Source: Planctomycetota bacterium (GTDB lineage Bacteria > Planctomycetota > UBA1135 > UBA2386). From it: 64,000 nucleotides of DNA. The notes beneath the pieces were generated by a model, which was not told the origin of the DNA, did no database searches, and worked only from the letters and a program-made list of their open reading frames with translations. Positions 1 through 9,056 of the stretch are shown piece by piece. The stretch spans positions 620,001 to 684,000 of the forward strand of contig JACKHZ010000008.1 in assembly GCA_020638735.1 (NCBI GenBank). The letters are read 5' to 3'. Position 1 is the stretch's first letter. Each line of letters opens with the position of its first letter. A program made the position numbers and the translations under genes.

Positions 1-930
1 CAGCTCGAACTCCTCGTCGGCCTCGAAGCTGTTCCAGCCGTAGAAGCCGCCCTTCTGCAGCACGTCGACCTCCTCGATGCGGTTCTGGCCGACGTCGCCG
101 GCCCACAGCTCGCCGGTCTCGCGATCGAAGGCCATGCGCCAGACGTTGCGCAGTCCGTAGCACCAGATCTCGCCGCGCGCGCCGTCCTGGCCGACGAACG
201 GGTTGTCGGCCGGGATCGTGTACTGCTGCTCGCGCGTCGCGCCGCGCACGTCGATGCGCAGCACCTTGCCGAGCAGCATCTGCAGCGACTCGGCGTTGCC
301 GAACGGGTCGTTGGCCGCGCCGCCGTCGCCGAGCGCGATGTAGAGCATGCCATCCGGGCCGAACAGGATCGTGCCCGCGTTGTGGTTGCCGAACGGCTCG
401 AACACCTCGAGCAGGCGCAGCTCGCTGCCCGGGTCCGCGATGCGCACGCCGTCGACCTCGCGTGTGGCGTAGCGGGCGATCACCGACTGGCGGTCGCTCT
501 TCTGCTCGCCGCGCGCCATCGGCTCCGTGCGCGCCTCGATCTTCTCCGTCCAGTAGGCGTAGACGAAGCCGTTGGCGGCGTAGGCCGGGTCGAACTGGAA
601 GCCGAGCAGCCCCTCCTCGAAGTGCCCCATGAAGACCTGGTCCGACAGGTCGAGGAACACCTGGCGGTCGGCGCGGTCGGCGGCGCGCGGCACGCGCAGC
701 ACCTGACCGGTCTGCGTCACGACGTAGGCGGAGTCGGCGTCGGTCGCGGTGAAGGCGACGAACACCGGCAGCGGGAAGGGTTCCTGCGCCGGGAACGCGT
801 CCTCGTAGGTCAGCTTCGGCCCGGCCTGCGGCGCCGGCGGCTCGCCTTCCTGCGCGCAGAGCGGCGCCAGCGACATGGCGAGACAGAGCAGGAGCGGGAA
901 CGGAGAAGAGGTCGGGTGGAGCGCGTTCAT
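1..930 (-). CDS. PQQ-type glucose/sorbosone dehydrogenase, secreted (3' end beyond window)
   Basis: Secreted sugar or aldose dehydrogenase of the GSDH beta-propeller family, which oxidises sugars in the periplasm using PQQ. 310 codons are visible and the gene runs off the left edge. The ATG at 930 is followed by a signal peptide ending near SLAPLCAQ. Family motifs seen are FGNHNAG, then GPDGMLYIALGDGG, then AFDRETGELWAGDVGQNRIE and the start of the NSFE segment near the edge. The substrate cannot be told from sequence. It is divergent from the secreted hypothetical at 1044, with 113 bp between the two starts. Confidence 0.85.
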   Translation of the reverse strand, partial: MNALHPTSSPFPLLLCLAMSLAPLCAQEGEPPAPQAGPKLTYEDAFPAQEPFPLPVFVAFTATDADSAYVVTQTGQVLRVPRAADRADRQVFLDLSDQVFMGHFEEGLLGFQFDPAYAANGFVYAYWTEKIEARTEPMARGEQKSDRQSVIARYATREVDGVRIADPGSELRLLEVFEPFGNHNAGTILFGPDGMLYIALGDGGAANDPFGNAESLQMLLGKVLRIDVRGATREQQYTIPADNPFVGQDGARGEIWCYGLRNVWRMAFDRETGELWAGDVGQNRIEEVDVLQKGGFYGWNSFEADEEFEL

Positions 931-1043
931 GCCGGATCGGAGCAGGGGTGGGCATCATGCCGCGGGGCAGGTGGCGCGCACCAGCCGCGAGGGCGATGAT
1001 GCCGATGCCCCCAGTTCCCCGAGGAGTCGCCGCAGAGGAACCG

Positions 1044-2465
1044 ATGCCCGAGCCCCGCCGCAGCTTGTCCGTTTCGCTCGTCGCCGCGCTGACCCTGAGC
1101 GCCGCCGCGGCCCAGGAGCCGACACCCGCCGCGCCGCGCAGCGTCGCGCCGTTCGGCGCGCAGGTGGAATGCCGCGTGCTACACGACCAGGACGGCGCCG
1201 CCGCCGCCAGGCGCACGCTGTGGGTCGCCTACCACGACGACGCAGGGCCGCTGCGCGACCACGCGCAGCTGCTCGCCGACCTGATGCTGAAGCACCGCGA
1301 GGCCGGCGTCGCGATCGGCGTGCTGCTGCCGACCGAGGCGGCCACCCGCCTCGCGGCGCAGCACCCGGGCTTCGTGGTCGCCTCCTGCGACGCCGAGCTG
1401 CAGCCGGACGTGGCCCTGGTCGTCGGCTGCCACGGCGTCGACGACGCGCAGTGGTCCACGACCTCGCTCGACGGCGCGATCGACCTGTTGGCGATGCTCG
1501 ACGGCGATACGCAGGCGTTCACCGAGGCCGAGGGCACGCTGCAGAACCTGCTCGGCAACGTCGCCGACGGCACCGGCGACTTCGGCCCGTGGGTCGAACA
1601 GTGCCTGAAGTCGTGGCCGCACTCGGGCCGTGCGCGCGCCTGCGCGGCGCTGTACCGCTGGTGGTGCAAGGGCGACGTCGCCGGCGCCGCGCAGCTCGTC
1701 GACGAAGGCCTGAAGGCGCTGGCCGACGACCCGGTGGCGACGACGACGTTCGTCGACCTGGTGCAGCGCGGTGACCGCTTCGACCCCGAGGTGGCGAAGA
1801 AGCTGGCGATGGCGATGGCGCCCGCCGCCGCCGCCGCGCCCGACGGCCGCTTCACGCAGCTCGTCTACCTGCGCGCGCTGCTGCGCGCCGGCCAGGACCG
1901 GCTCGCCGGTCGCCTCGCCGCGACGCTGCCGAAGAAGCTCGACCAGCGCCCCTACGAGCTGCTGGTGCTCGCCGAGACGCTGACCGACCTGAGCGCCGGC
2001 GCGATGTACGCCGAGGTCGCCGAACGCGCGGTGCAGCGCGCCGAGACGCTCGGCGCCGACGCGCAGTGGGTCGTCGCGGCGCGGCACAAGTGCCTGACGC
2101 GCGCCGGCCGCCCCGAGGAAGCCGCCAGGCTGATGGCGCAGCACCGCGGCACCAACACCAGCGTCAGCACGCTCAACAACGACTGCTGGTACATGATGGT
2201 GCGTCCGGACACGATGGGCCGCTTCGACACCTACGCGCTGGCACAGGCCGACGAGATGTGGCGGCAGGACGGCGACGGCATGTCCGCTGGCAACAAGGAC
2301 ACCGTCGCGCTGGCGTTCTTCCTCAACGGCCGCATCGAGCGCGCGATCGAGCTGCAGTCGGCGGCGGCGCAGGCCAACGGCAACGACCCGGAGTACGTCG
2401 GCCGACTGACGCGCTATCGGAACACGCTCGCGGCGCAGCAGGCCCGCGCCGCCGCCGGCAAGTGA
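1044..2465 (+). CDS. secreted hypothetical protein with helical-repeat C-terminal half
   Basis: 473 residues; no family recognised. I chose the ATG at 1044 rather than upstream in-frame starts because it places a signal peptide (LVAALTLSAAAAQ) at the N terminus. Residues 30-160 look like an alpha/beta domain (LWVAYHDD, GVAIGVLLP, VALVVGCHG), possibly thioredoxin- or receiver-like. Residues 190-470 are mostly helical with TPR-like spacing (AGRPEEAARLMAQH, NGRIERAIELQSAAA). It ends 10 bp from the convergent kelch gene. A periplasmic scaffold role is only a guess. Confidence 0.65.
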   Translation: MPEPRRSLSVSLVAALTLSAAAAQEPTPAAPRSVAPFGAQVECRVLHDQDGAAAARRTLWVAYHDDAGPLRDHAQLLADLMLKHREAGVAIGVLLPTEAATRLAAQHPGFVVASCDAELQPDVALVVGCHGVDDAQWSTTSLDGAIDLLAMLDGDTQAFTEAEGTLQNLLGNVADGTGDFGPWVEQCLKSWPHSGRARACAALYRWWCKGDVAGAAQLVDEGLKALADDPVATTTFVDLVQRGDRFDPEVAKKLAMAMAPAAAAAPDGRFTQLVYLRALLRAGQDRLAGRLAATLPKKLDQRPYELLVLAETLTDLSAGAMYAEVAERAVQRAETLGADAQWVVAARHKCLTRAGRPEEAARLMAQHRGTNTSVSTLNNDCWYMMVRPDTMGRFDTYALAQADEMWRQDGDGMSAGNKDTVALAFFLNGRIERAIELQSAAAQANGNDPEYVGRLTRYRNTLAAQQARAAAGK

Positions 2466-2475
2466 GGCGGGTCGA

Positions 2476-3843
2476 TCAGCGCATGCCGATCGTCATCGAC
2501 ACGCCGTTGGTCGTGAACAGGCCGGTCCAGTTGCCGCCGAGGTCGAACTGCAGCTCGGCGACCTGCTGAAGCAACGTCGCGCCCGCCGCGGCGGGATCGT
2601 TCGGGATCGGCAGCGAGCTGGTCCACTGCCCGGCCGCCGGCAGGCCCGGACCGACGAACACGTCGAGCGTCGTCAGCAGGTTGCAGCCGACGCCGGCGAT
2701 CGGCAGCACCGCGGCGAGCGGCACCGCCACCTGGCCGTAGCCCCAGACCTCCAACGCCAACGAGGTCGGGCCGAAGTTGCCGGCGACGGTCTGGAACACC
2801 TCCCCCGTCCACGCCTGCGTCGTCGGCGTCAGCGTCAGGCTGCCGCCAGGGCCGGTGCAGCCGGTGCCGTAGGTGACCGCCGCGGGGAAGGTCGCGGTCT
2901 GGTAGCTCCAGGTGTCGCCGAGCTGCACCGCGCTGAAGCCGCCGAACAGGAACGTCTGGCCGAGCCCAGGCACGAACGCGAACGTCGGCCCGGTGCGTCC
3001 CGCGGGGCCGCCGCTGCGCTGCGTCCAGTCGAAGCCGTCGAACTCCCAGCAGTCGCCGAGCGTCGGGCCGCTGACCGTGCCGCCGAACAGCACGTGGCGA
3101 TCGCGCAGCAGGTCGTAGGTCATGCCGTAGGCGAAGCGACCGCCGGTCGGCGCGTGCGCGGTGACGACCTGCTGCCAGTTGCCCGCGCTCCAGATCCAGG
3201 TGTCGTTCTTGGCGCCGGCGGCCGTGTCCTTGCCGCCGAAGTAGAGGATCTCGCCGCGGGTCGGGTCGTACGACATGCGGCCGCGACCGCGCGCCGACGG
3301 CGCATTGGCCGGCGACAGCAGCGTCCACGCGGTGCCGTCCCAGCTCCACGTCTCGTTGCTGAACGTGCCGCTCGCCTGGCCGCCGAACAGGATGCACGCG
3401 CCGGCCTGCGGGTCGTACGCCATCTGCGGCCAGCGCCGCGCGCTCGGCGCGACCGCCGGCGTCAGCTGCGTCCACTGCGCGCCGTCGAACTCCCAGGTGT
3501 CGCCGAGGTCTCCACCAGCCGCCGTCGAGCGGCCACCGAACAGCACGAAGCGGCCGCGGCCGGTGTCGTAGGTCGCCGCGTACCAGTCGCGCGTCGGCGG
3601 CAGCGGGCCCGTCGTCGGCGTGATGTCGAGCCAGGAGGTGCCGTCGAACACCCACAGGTCGTTGGCTTCGGTCGTCGAGGTGGGCTTGCCGCCGAAGCTG
3701 TAGAGCACCGCGCCGTCGGTGACGGCGACCGCGCCGGCGCGCGGCGACGGCGAGGTGGCGGGAGTGAGCTGGGTGAAGGTCGCCTGCGCGGAGAGGGACG
3801 CCGCGAACAGCAGGACCGTGCCGGAGGTGAGGAGCTGGCTCAT
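2476..3843 (-). CDS. secreted kelch-repeat protein
   Basis: 455 residues. A signal peptide (LLFAASLSAQ) is followed by about six kelch repeats, recognisable by recurring DLWVFDGTSW / DTWEFDGAQWT / ETWSWDGTAWT blades and VLFGG turns, so a beta-propeller is expected. The last 120 residues (from FGTGCTGPGGSLTL) are a small C-terminal module of the kind seen at the end of many secreted proteins in this planctomycete lineage, perhaps a surface or sorting module. The partner is unknown. A TAGATT hexamer lies 8 nt upstream of the ATG. Confidence 0.8.
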   Translation of the reverse strand: MSQLLTSGTVLLFAASLSAQATFTQLTPATSPSPRAGAVAVTDGAVLYSFGGKPTSTTEANDLWVFDGTSWLDITPTTGPLPPTRDWYAATYDTGRGRFVLFGGRSTAAGGDLGDTWEFDGAQWTQLTPAVAPSARRWPQMAYDPQAGACILFGGQASGTFSNETWSWDGTAWTLLSPANAPSARGRGRMSYDPTRGEILYFGGKDTAAGAKNDTWIWSAGNWQQVVTAHAPTGGRFAYGMTYDLLRDRHVLFGGTVSGPTLGDCWEFDGFDWTQRSGGPAGRTGPTFAFVPGLGQTFLFGGFSAVQLGDTWSYQTATFPAAVTYGTGCTGPGGSLTLTPTTQAWTGEVFQTVAGNFGPTSLALEVWGYGQVAVPLAAVLPIAGVGCNLLTTLDVFVGPGLPAAGQWTSSLPIPNDPAAAGATLLQQVAELQFDLGGNWTGLFTTNGVSMTIGMR

Positions 3844-3854
3844 GCCGCGGCAAT

Positions 3855-4958
3855 CTACCGCCCGTCAGGCACCGCCGCATCGAGGGCCGCGAGCGCCGCG
3901 GTAACGTCGTCGTCCCGGTTGGTCACGCCGAAGCTCAGGCGCAGGCAGCCCTCGACGGCGCCGGTCGCGCGCAGCGCCGACGGCGCGCAGTGCTGCCCCA
4001 CGCGCACCACCAGGCCGTGCTCGACGAAGTGCTGCTGGGCGCGGTCGAGCGGCAGCCCGTCCACCACCATCGAGACCGTCGCCGTGTGCGGCCCGTCGCC
4101 GCCGAGCACGCGACACGACGGGCGCTGCCGGCAGCCCTCGCGCAGCGCGGCGGCGAGCCGCATCGGCGACTCGCGCTGCGCCGTGTCCAGCCCGTCGAGC
4201 CAGTCCATCGCCGCAGCGAGGCCGTGCATGGCGGGGAGGTTCACCGAGCCGACGTCGCAGAAGCCCGGGTACGGCGACGGGCGCGCGCCGGCGTCACCGC
4301 CGACCTCACAGCTCGCCGACGGGCAGACGAACGGCACGTGCGGCGCCGCCCACAGGCCGCCGATGCCGAGCGGGCCGTGCAGGGCCTTGTGGCCGGCGAA
4401 CGCCAGCAGGTCGACGCCGAGCGCGGCGACGCCGAGCGGCAGCAGGCCCGCGGTCTGCGCCGCGTCGAGCAGCACCAGCGCGCCGTGCGCGTGCGCCAGC
4501 CGCACCAGCTCGGCGATCGGCAGCAGCTCGCCGGTGACGTTCGACGCGCCGGTGCACGCGACCATGCGCACGCCGCCGCGGCGCAGCTCGCCTTCGATCC
4601 AATCGAGATCGAGCGGCGCGCCGGGCCGGTACGGCGCCGAGGAGTGCGCGACGCCGCGTTCCCACGTGAGCTTCTGCAGCGGTCGCAGCAGCGCGTGGTG
4701 TTCGAGGCTCGACGTCAGCACGCGGTCGCCTTCGCGCCATGCGAAGTCGCCGAGCAGCACCGCCAACGCCGCCGTGCACGACGGCGCGAACAGCAGGCGT
4801 TCGGCGGCGGGCAGGTCGAAGAACCTCGCCACGCGCGCGTGCGCCGCCCGGAACCGCGCCGCGTTCCCGGTCGGCGCCGCGCCCAGCGCGTGCTGCACGG
4901 CCTCGACGACACCGGGCGGCTTGGGCCACGAGGTCCCGGCCTGGTTGGCGTAGATCAC
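3855..4958 (-). CDS. class V aminotransferase, cysteine desulfurase-like
   Basis: 367-residue PLP enzyme of the aminotransferase V family, close to the cysteine desulfurase-like subgroup that begins IYxxNxAxT. PLP lysine K191 lies in AFAGHKALHGP, with the aspartate of LLDAAQT at about 165. The HCAPSAL segment supplies the cysteine expected for persulfide formation, and the LRLSFGV ending is typical. The GTG at 4958 is chosen because it starts directly at the family N terminus. It stands alone, with no suf or nif genes near, so a role in sulfur or selenium mobilisation is possible but unproven. Confidence 0.85.
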   Translation of the reverse strand: MIYANQAGTSWPKPPGVVEAVQHALGAAPTGNAARFRAAHARVARFFDLPAAERLLFAPSCTAALAVLLGDFAWREGDRVLTSSLEHHALLRPLQKLTWERGVAHSSAPYRPGAPLDLDWIEGELRRGGVRMVACTGASNVTGELLPIAELVRLAHAHGALVLLDAAQTAGLLPLGVAALGVDLLAFAGHKALHGPLGIGGLWAAPHVPFVCPSASCEVGGDAGARPSPYPGFCDVGSVNLPAMHGLAAAMDWLDGLDTAQRESPMRLAAALREGCRQRPSCRVLGGDGPHTATVSMVVDGLPLDRAQQHFVEHGLVVRVGQHCAPSALRATGAVEGCLRLSFGVTNRDDDVTAALAALDAAVPDGR

Positions 4959-5075
4959 GGAGCGATGGTGCCGCGATGCAACGGGCTTGTCACGTGGCGA
5001 TCGCGCGCGCCCACACGCGCCGCGGTCCGCTACCCTTCGCGACCTCGGGAGCCCCACCTCGAGACGGAAGAGCCC

Positions 5076-6221
5076 ATGGTCGTTGGAACGCTCGCGCCGC
5101 GCAGGGCGGCGATGTGCCTCGCGTCGCTGCTGACGGCGGCGACCTCGTTGTCTGCGCAGGACGACGACGTCTGGCACCAATTCACCAGCTCGCCGCACAG
5201 CGCCCAGGAGCACGCGCTCGAACAGCTGCGCGCCAGCCTGCCGCAGCACGCCTTGCTCGCCGCGCTGCGCGGGCTCGCCGAGTCCACTTCCCAGCCGCCG
5301 CCGCCGCGCGGCGAGGTCCAGGGCCAGAAGCGGCCGAAGAAGGCGCGCGAGTTCCCCGACCAGGGGCTGCGGCTGCCGTGCCGCGTCGACTACCTCTTCG
5401 GCACCGGGGCGATCGCACCGCGGCCGGACGTGTTGCTGCCGGAGCACGCGCCGAAGGCGGCCGCGCGGCACCGCGCGGCGGCGAAGCACGCGACCGCGTT
5501 CGACCCGACGCCGGTCCACCACGCGCTCCTGGGCGCCGTCCCCGACGCCGACCTCGCGCTCGCGGCGCTGATGATGCAGCTCGACCGCGACGCCAGCGGC
5601 GACGAGTTCGCGACCTTCCTGCAGATCTGGCGCAACGGCGACGAGTCGTTCTACGAGGCGCTCGACCGCACCGCCGGCACCGCCGACAGCGTGTTCTTCT
5701 TCGACGTCATGCTCGACGACTTCCGCGGTCGCTTCGGCCGCGGCAAGGGCGAGGCGAAGCTGCCCGGCGGCCTGCAGGCCGCGCACGACGCGCTGCACCA
5801 GGCGTTCCTCGCCTACCGCCAGTACCGCGGCTTCCGCGAAGCGGTGGCGTGGTCGCTGGTGCTGCCGGTCGACGCGCCGCTGCCGGCGCGCCTCGCCCGG
5901 TACGAAGCCGACGTGCCTGGCGGCTACTCGCTGCGCCAGCAGGTGCTGATGGCGGCGGCGGCGCTCGACCACGACCTCGTCGCGCTGTGCGACAAGATCG
6001 CCGCGAGCGCGCCGCCGCTGCCGCAGCCGGTCTGGAGCGGCGACCACGACCCGTACCCGGCGTGGACCGCGCTGTTCACGTCGCTGCAGCCGAGGATGAT
6101 CGCGCGCGCCCGCAGCACCGACACGTTCCTGGAGAACGCGCTGACCGAACGCCGCGACCTGTCGAAGGCGCTGGTCGAACGCGCCACGCGACTGTGCGCC
6201 GAGGCGGCCGCGGCGCATTGA
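5076..6221 (+). CDS. secreted hypothetical protein
   Basis: 381 residues with a signal peptide (CLASLLTAATSLSAQ) after the ATG at 5076. No family recognised. The mature part is acidic and helical with a basic patch QKRPKKAREF near residue 90, and later segments such as SVFFFDVMLDDF and SLRQQVLMAAAALDHD. It is divergent from the aminotransferase (117 bp between starts), and a TACCCT hexamer lies about 40 bp upstream of the ATG. Function unknown. Confidence 0.6.
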   Translation: MVVGTLAPRRAAMCLASLLTAATSLSAQDDDVWHQFTSSPHSAQEHALEQLRASLPQHALLAALRGLAESTSQPPPPRGEVQGQKRPKKAREFPDQGLRLPCRVDYLFGTGAIAPRPDVLLPEHAPKAAARHRAAAKHATAFDPTPVHHALLGAVPDADLALAALMMQLDRDASGDEFATFLQIWRNGDESFYEALDRTAGTADSVFFFDVMLDDFRGRFGRGKGEAKLPGGLQAAHDALHQAFLAYRQYRGFREAVAWSLVLPVDAPLPARLARYEADVPGGYSLRQQVLMAAAALDHDLVALCDKIAASAPPLPQPVWSGDHDPYPAWTALFTSLQPRMIARARSTDTFLENALTERRDLSKALVERATRLCAEAAAAH

Positions 6222-6435
6222 GCGGGCCGATCGCGACCGTGCAGGTCCCGTCGGACGGGGCGCGGGGCGCCCGCGCGGCACAGCCGGCGATCGAGCGCGG
6301 CTGCGCGCACGACGCCTGCCGCGACCGCCGCCAGAGCGCGACTCGCGGCGGGCGTACGCCGAACGGCGCGCTGGGACATTCGCCGGGATTGTGTAGAACG
6401 TACCGGGTCCGGCAGGCACAAACTGACGGTCCAGG

Positions 6436-7398
6436 ATGGCCTCTCCCTCTCTCGGCAAGACGATCGGCGCGTCGATCGCCAACGGCATGGGCCGCGCGCT
6501 GCGCACCGGCGGCGTCGCGCTCAGCGTGCTCGGCTACGTCGTCATCGGGCCGATGGGCTACCTGCCGTTCGCGTTCTTCTGCTGGCGCTGGCGCAACCAG
6601 CCTGAGAAGTCGGCCTACCGGCTGCAGACCTGCATCCAGCAGGGCTTCCGCTTCACGGTGCGCTGGCTGCGCTTCTGGCGCGTCGCCGACTGTCGCAGCG
6701 ACGGCGTGCTCGCGGCGCTGCCCGAGGGCGCGTGCGTGGTCGTCTGCAACCACCCGACGCAGCTCGACGTGATCGCGGTCGGCGCCTGCCTCGGCCGCTC
6801 CAGCACGATCGTCAAGCCGTCGGTGTTCAACCGCCGCCTGGTCAAGCCGCTGCTGCGCGGCGCCGGCCTGCTCGAAGGTCCGGGTCGCGACCCGATCTCG
6901 ATCGGCCGCGTCATCGAGAACGGCGTGCGCTGCGTGCAGAGCGGCATGAAGCTCTACGTGTTCCCCGAGGGCACGCGCAGCCAGCCGGACCGCCTGCAGA
7001 CGTTCGGCCGCGTGGCGTTCGAGATCGCCTGCCGCGCCGACGTGCCGCTGGTCGTGCTCGGCGCGCGCTGCGAGCCGGTCTACCTGTCGCGCGAGGCGCC
7101 GCTGTTCCAGCCGCCGCACCCGATGCCGCGCCACCACCTCGAACTGCTGGCGATCGAGCGACCGGCCGATTCCGGCCACGACAGCCGCAAGCTGTGCACG
7201 AAGGTGCAGCAGCGGCTGCGCAGCTGGTACTTCGGCGAGGCCCAGGATACGGCGACGTCGACGTCCGCGGCGACGACGCCCGCCCAGTCGGCAGCGCCCG
7301 CCCAGTCGGCAGCGCCGACTCAGTCGGCAGCGCCGGCGCCGCGCGGCGCGCCGGTGCCGCTCTCCGGACAGGCGGTCTCCGAGCCGGCCGTCGAGTAG
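6436..7398 (+). CDS. plsC: 1-acyl-sn-glycerol-3-phosphate acyltransferase
   Basis: 320 residues. Membrane-associated acyltransferase of phospholipid synthesis, transferring an acyl chain to lysophosphatidate. A hydrophobic N-terminal segment (residues 25-50) is followed by the catalytic NHPTQLD motif (H106, D111) and VFPEGTR (178-181). The last 50 residues are not part of the domain: a linker with three QSAAP-type repeats encoded by an 18-bp DNA repeat, which runs into the oppositely oriented gene ending at 7320. The stop lies inside a 12-bp tandem duplication. Confidence 0.9.
   Translation: MASPSLGKTIGASIANGMGRALRTGGVALSVLGYVVIGPMGYLPFAFFCWRWRNQPEKSAYRLQTCIQQGFRFTVRWLRFWRVADCRSDGVLAALPEGACVVVCNHPTQLDVIAVGACLGRSSTIVKPSVFNRRLVKPLLRGAGLLEGPGRDPISIGRVIENGVRCVQSGMKLYVFPEGTRSQPDRLQTFGRVAFEIACRADVPLVVLGARCEPVYLSREAPLFQPPHPMPRHHLELLAIERPADSGHDSRKLCTKVQQRLRSWYFGEAQDTATSTSAATTPAQSAAPAQSAAPTQSAAPAPRGAPVPLSGQAVSEPAVE
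7285..7334 (+). repeat. three 18-bp tandem units in the tail of plsC
   Basis: The 14-mer CAGTCGGCAGCGCC recurs at 7285, 7303 and 7321, an exact 18-bp period. It encodes PAQSAA / PAQSAA / PTQSAA in the acyltransferase tail, and the last copy is also read in antisense as the C terminus of the convergent gene. Confidence 0.95.
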
Positions 7399-8939
7399 TC
7401 CGTCGAGTAGTCGAAGTCGCGCACCTGCGCCGGCCGCAGCCCGTCGCCCTGGTGCACGACCCCGTCGCGCAGCTGCAGCACCATGCGGTCGCCGTCGCGG
7501 CGAAAGCTCATCGGCCCCTGCGGCACGCCGTTGGCGATCTCGACGCGCTGCTCGTCCATCGCCCGCAGAAGAACCTCGAACGGCCGCGTTCCCGGCACCC
7601 ACTTCTCGGCCATCATCAGCCCGTGCCCCGGCAGCACCGTGAACACCACCGTGCGCGGGTCGGCGGGGTTGCGCAGCGCCTCGGAGCGCGAGAACGCGGC
7701 GACGATGCCCTGCGCCTGCGCCTCGGTCGAGCAGCTGACCAGGTAGTGGAAGAACGGCTCGTCGAGCGGCACGTACTCGACCGTCGCCGGGTCGTAGGCG
7801 ATCACGCCGCGGTGACCGTGCAGCTTGCTGCGCACGACCGGCACCGCGTCGTCGATGCCGAACGACGGGTGCGGCACCACGCGCGGTAGCACCGTGTCGA
7901 TCAGCTCGAACTCGACGGCCTCCGACGACGGCGGGTCGTTGCTCAGCCCCTCGACGCTGCGCACCAGCACGCCGGTGCCGTCGGTGCGCACGCCCTGGAT
8001 CACGGCGAGGTCGTTCTCGCCGATGCTCGCCTTCTCGACGGGATGGTCGCTGCCGGTGACGGTGACGACCTGCGCGTGGATGGTCGGCTCGTGCGTGCCG
8101 AAGCAACCTTCGCTGTATTGCTTGGCGACCGCGTCGGTGATCGCCGGCACGTCCACCAGGTCGGCGATGCGCACCATGCGGGTGAAGAAGCGGCGCGCGC
8201 CGAGCTCGCGGGAGACGTGCAGCATCGCCTTCGGCGCCGCCGCCGCGCGCCAGACCGCGGCCGGGATCGGCGCCGCATCGACGCGGTGGTTGGTGATCTC
8301 GCGGGTGCTCAGGTGCGTCGCGATGCGCAGCAGCAGCTCGTCGTGGAAGCGCTCGGGGTCGGCCGCGTCGATGCGCGGGTAGGCACCCGCGAGGTCGAAC
8401 AGGTGCGCGGCGACCGGCCGGTCGTCGCCGACCACCATCACCACGCGCAGGCTCTTCGTCTGCGCCTGCAGGAGCCGCCCGAGGCTCATCATCGTGCCGC
8501 CGCGCCCGCCCTGGTCGGCGAGCACCTGCCAGCCGTTGGTCGACAGGCCCGGGAAGTCGAAGTGCTCCGGCCCCGGCGCCGGCTGCGCGAGCGCTGCTTC
8601 GAGCCGCTGCAGCAGCTGGTGCAGCTCGGCCATCGGCACCTGCACGAACGCGTAGTTGGCCGGCTTCTTGGTCAGGTTGTAGCGCTTGCGCCCGATGAAC
8701 AGCGGCGAGTGGCGCCACGACAGCGGCTCGTGGATGCGCGCCGTGGTGACGAACGCGTCGGTCGTGTCGTCCGGCGTGTCGGTCCAGCCGAAGCCGCGCA
8801 CCTCGGCGGCGCGTCGCACGCCCGCCAGCACGGCGTCGATCAGCGGCGTCGACGGCCCCGCGATGGCCGCGATTTGCACGGGCCGGAGCCAGTCATGGGT
8901 GCGCGGCAGGCGGTCGCTCGGGTGCATGGACACCTTCAT
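7320..8939 (-). CDS. conserved-looking cytoplasmic protein of unknown function
   Basis: 539 residues, no signal peptide, no family recognised. Folded-looking segments include VQIAAIAGPSTPLIDAVLAG at the N terminus, SLRVVMVVGDDRPVAAHLFD near 150, FFTRMVRIADLVDVPAITD near 260 and HGHRGVIAYDP near 375. The C-terminal 25 residues are low-complexity and overlap the end of plsC by 79 bp on the other strand, so the true domain probably ends near FDYST. It precedes nothing in an operon. A ligase- or synthetase-like enzyme is one thought without direct support. Confidence 0.6.
   Translation of the reverse strand: MKVSMHPSDRLPRTHDWLRPVQIAAIAGPSTPLIDAVLAGVRRAAEVRGFGWTDTPDDTTDAFVTTARIHEPLSWRHSPLFIGRKRYNLTKKPANYAFVQVPMAELHQLLQRLEAALAQPAPGPEHFDFPGLSTNGWQVLADQGGRGGTMMSLGRLLQAQTKSLRVVMVVGDDRPVAAHLFDLAGAYPRIDAADPERFHDELLLRIATHLSTREITNHRVDAAPIPAAVWRAAAAPKAMLHVSRELGARRFFTRMVRIADLVDVPAITDAVAKQYSEGCFGTHEPTIHAQVVTVTGSDHPVEKASIGENDLAVIQGVRTDGTGVLVRSVEGLSNDPPSSEAVEFELIDTVLPRVVPHPSFGIDDAVPVVRSKLHGHRGVIAYDPATVEYVPLDEPFFHYLVSCSTEAQAQGIVAAFSRSEALRNPADPRTVVFTVLPGHGLMMAEKWVPGTRPFEVLLRAMDEQRVEIANGVPQGPMSFRRDGDRMVLQLRDGVVHQGDGLRPAQVRDFDYSTDYSTAGSETACPESGTGAPRGAGAAD
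7389..7412. repeat. 12-bp tandem duplication holding the plsC stop codon
   Basis: CGTCGAGTAGTC occurs twice back to back (7389-7400, 7401-7412). The TAG of plsC is in the first copy. On the minus strand the duplication encodes DYSTDYST in the convergent gene. Confidence 0.95.
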
Positions 8940-9056
8940 GGTGCCTTGACCTGCGGCATATTCAAGCTGGCCATCGGCGGAGACAGGGGCCGCAGGGCCC
9001 CGGCGCGGCGGTCGGCCGCGTTCGCCGTCATGGTGAAGACGCCCGGCCGCAGCCGA

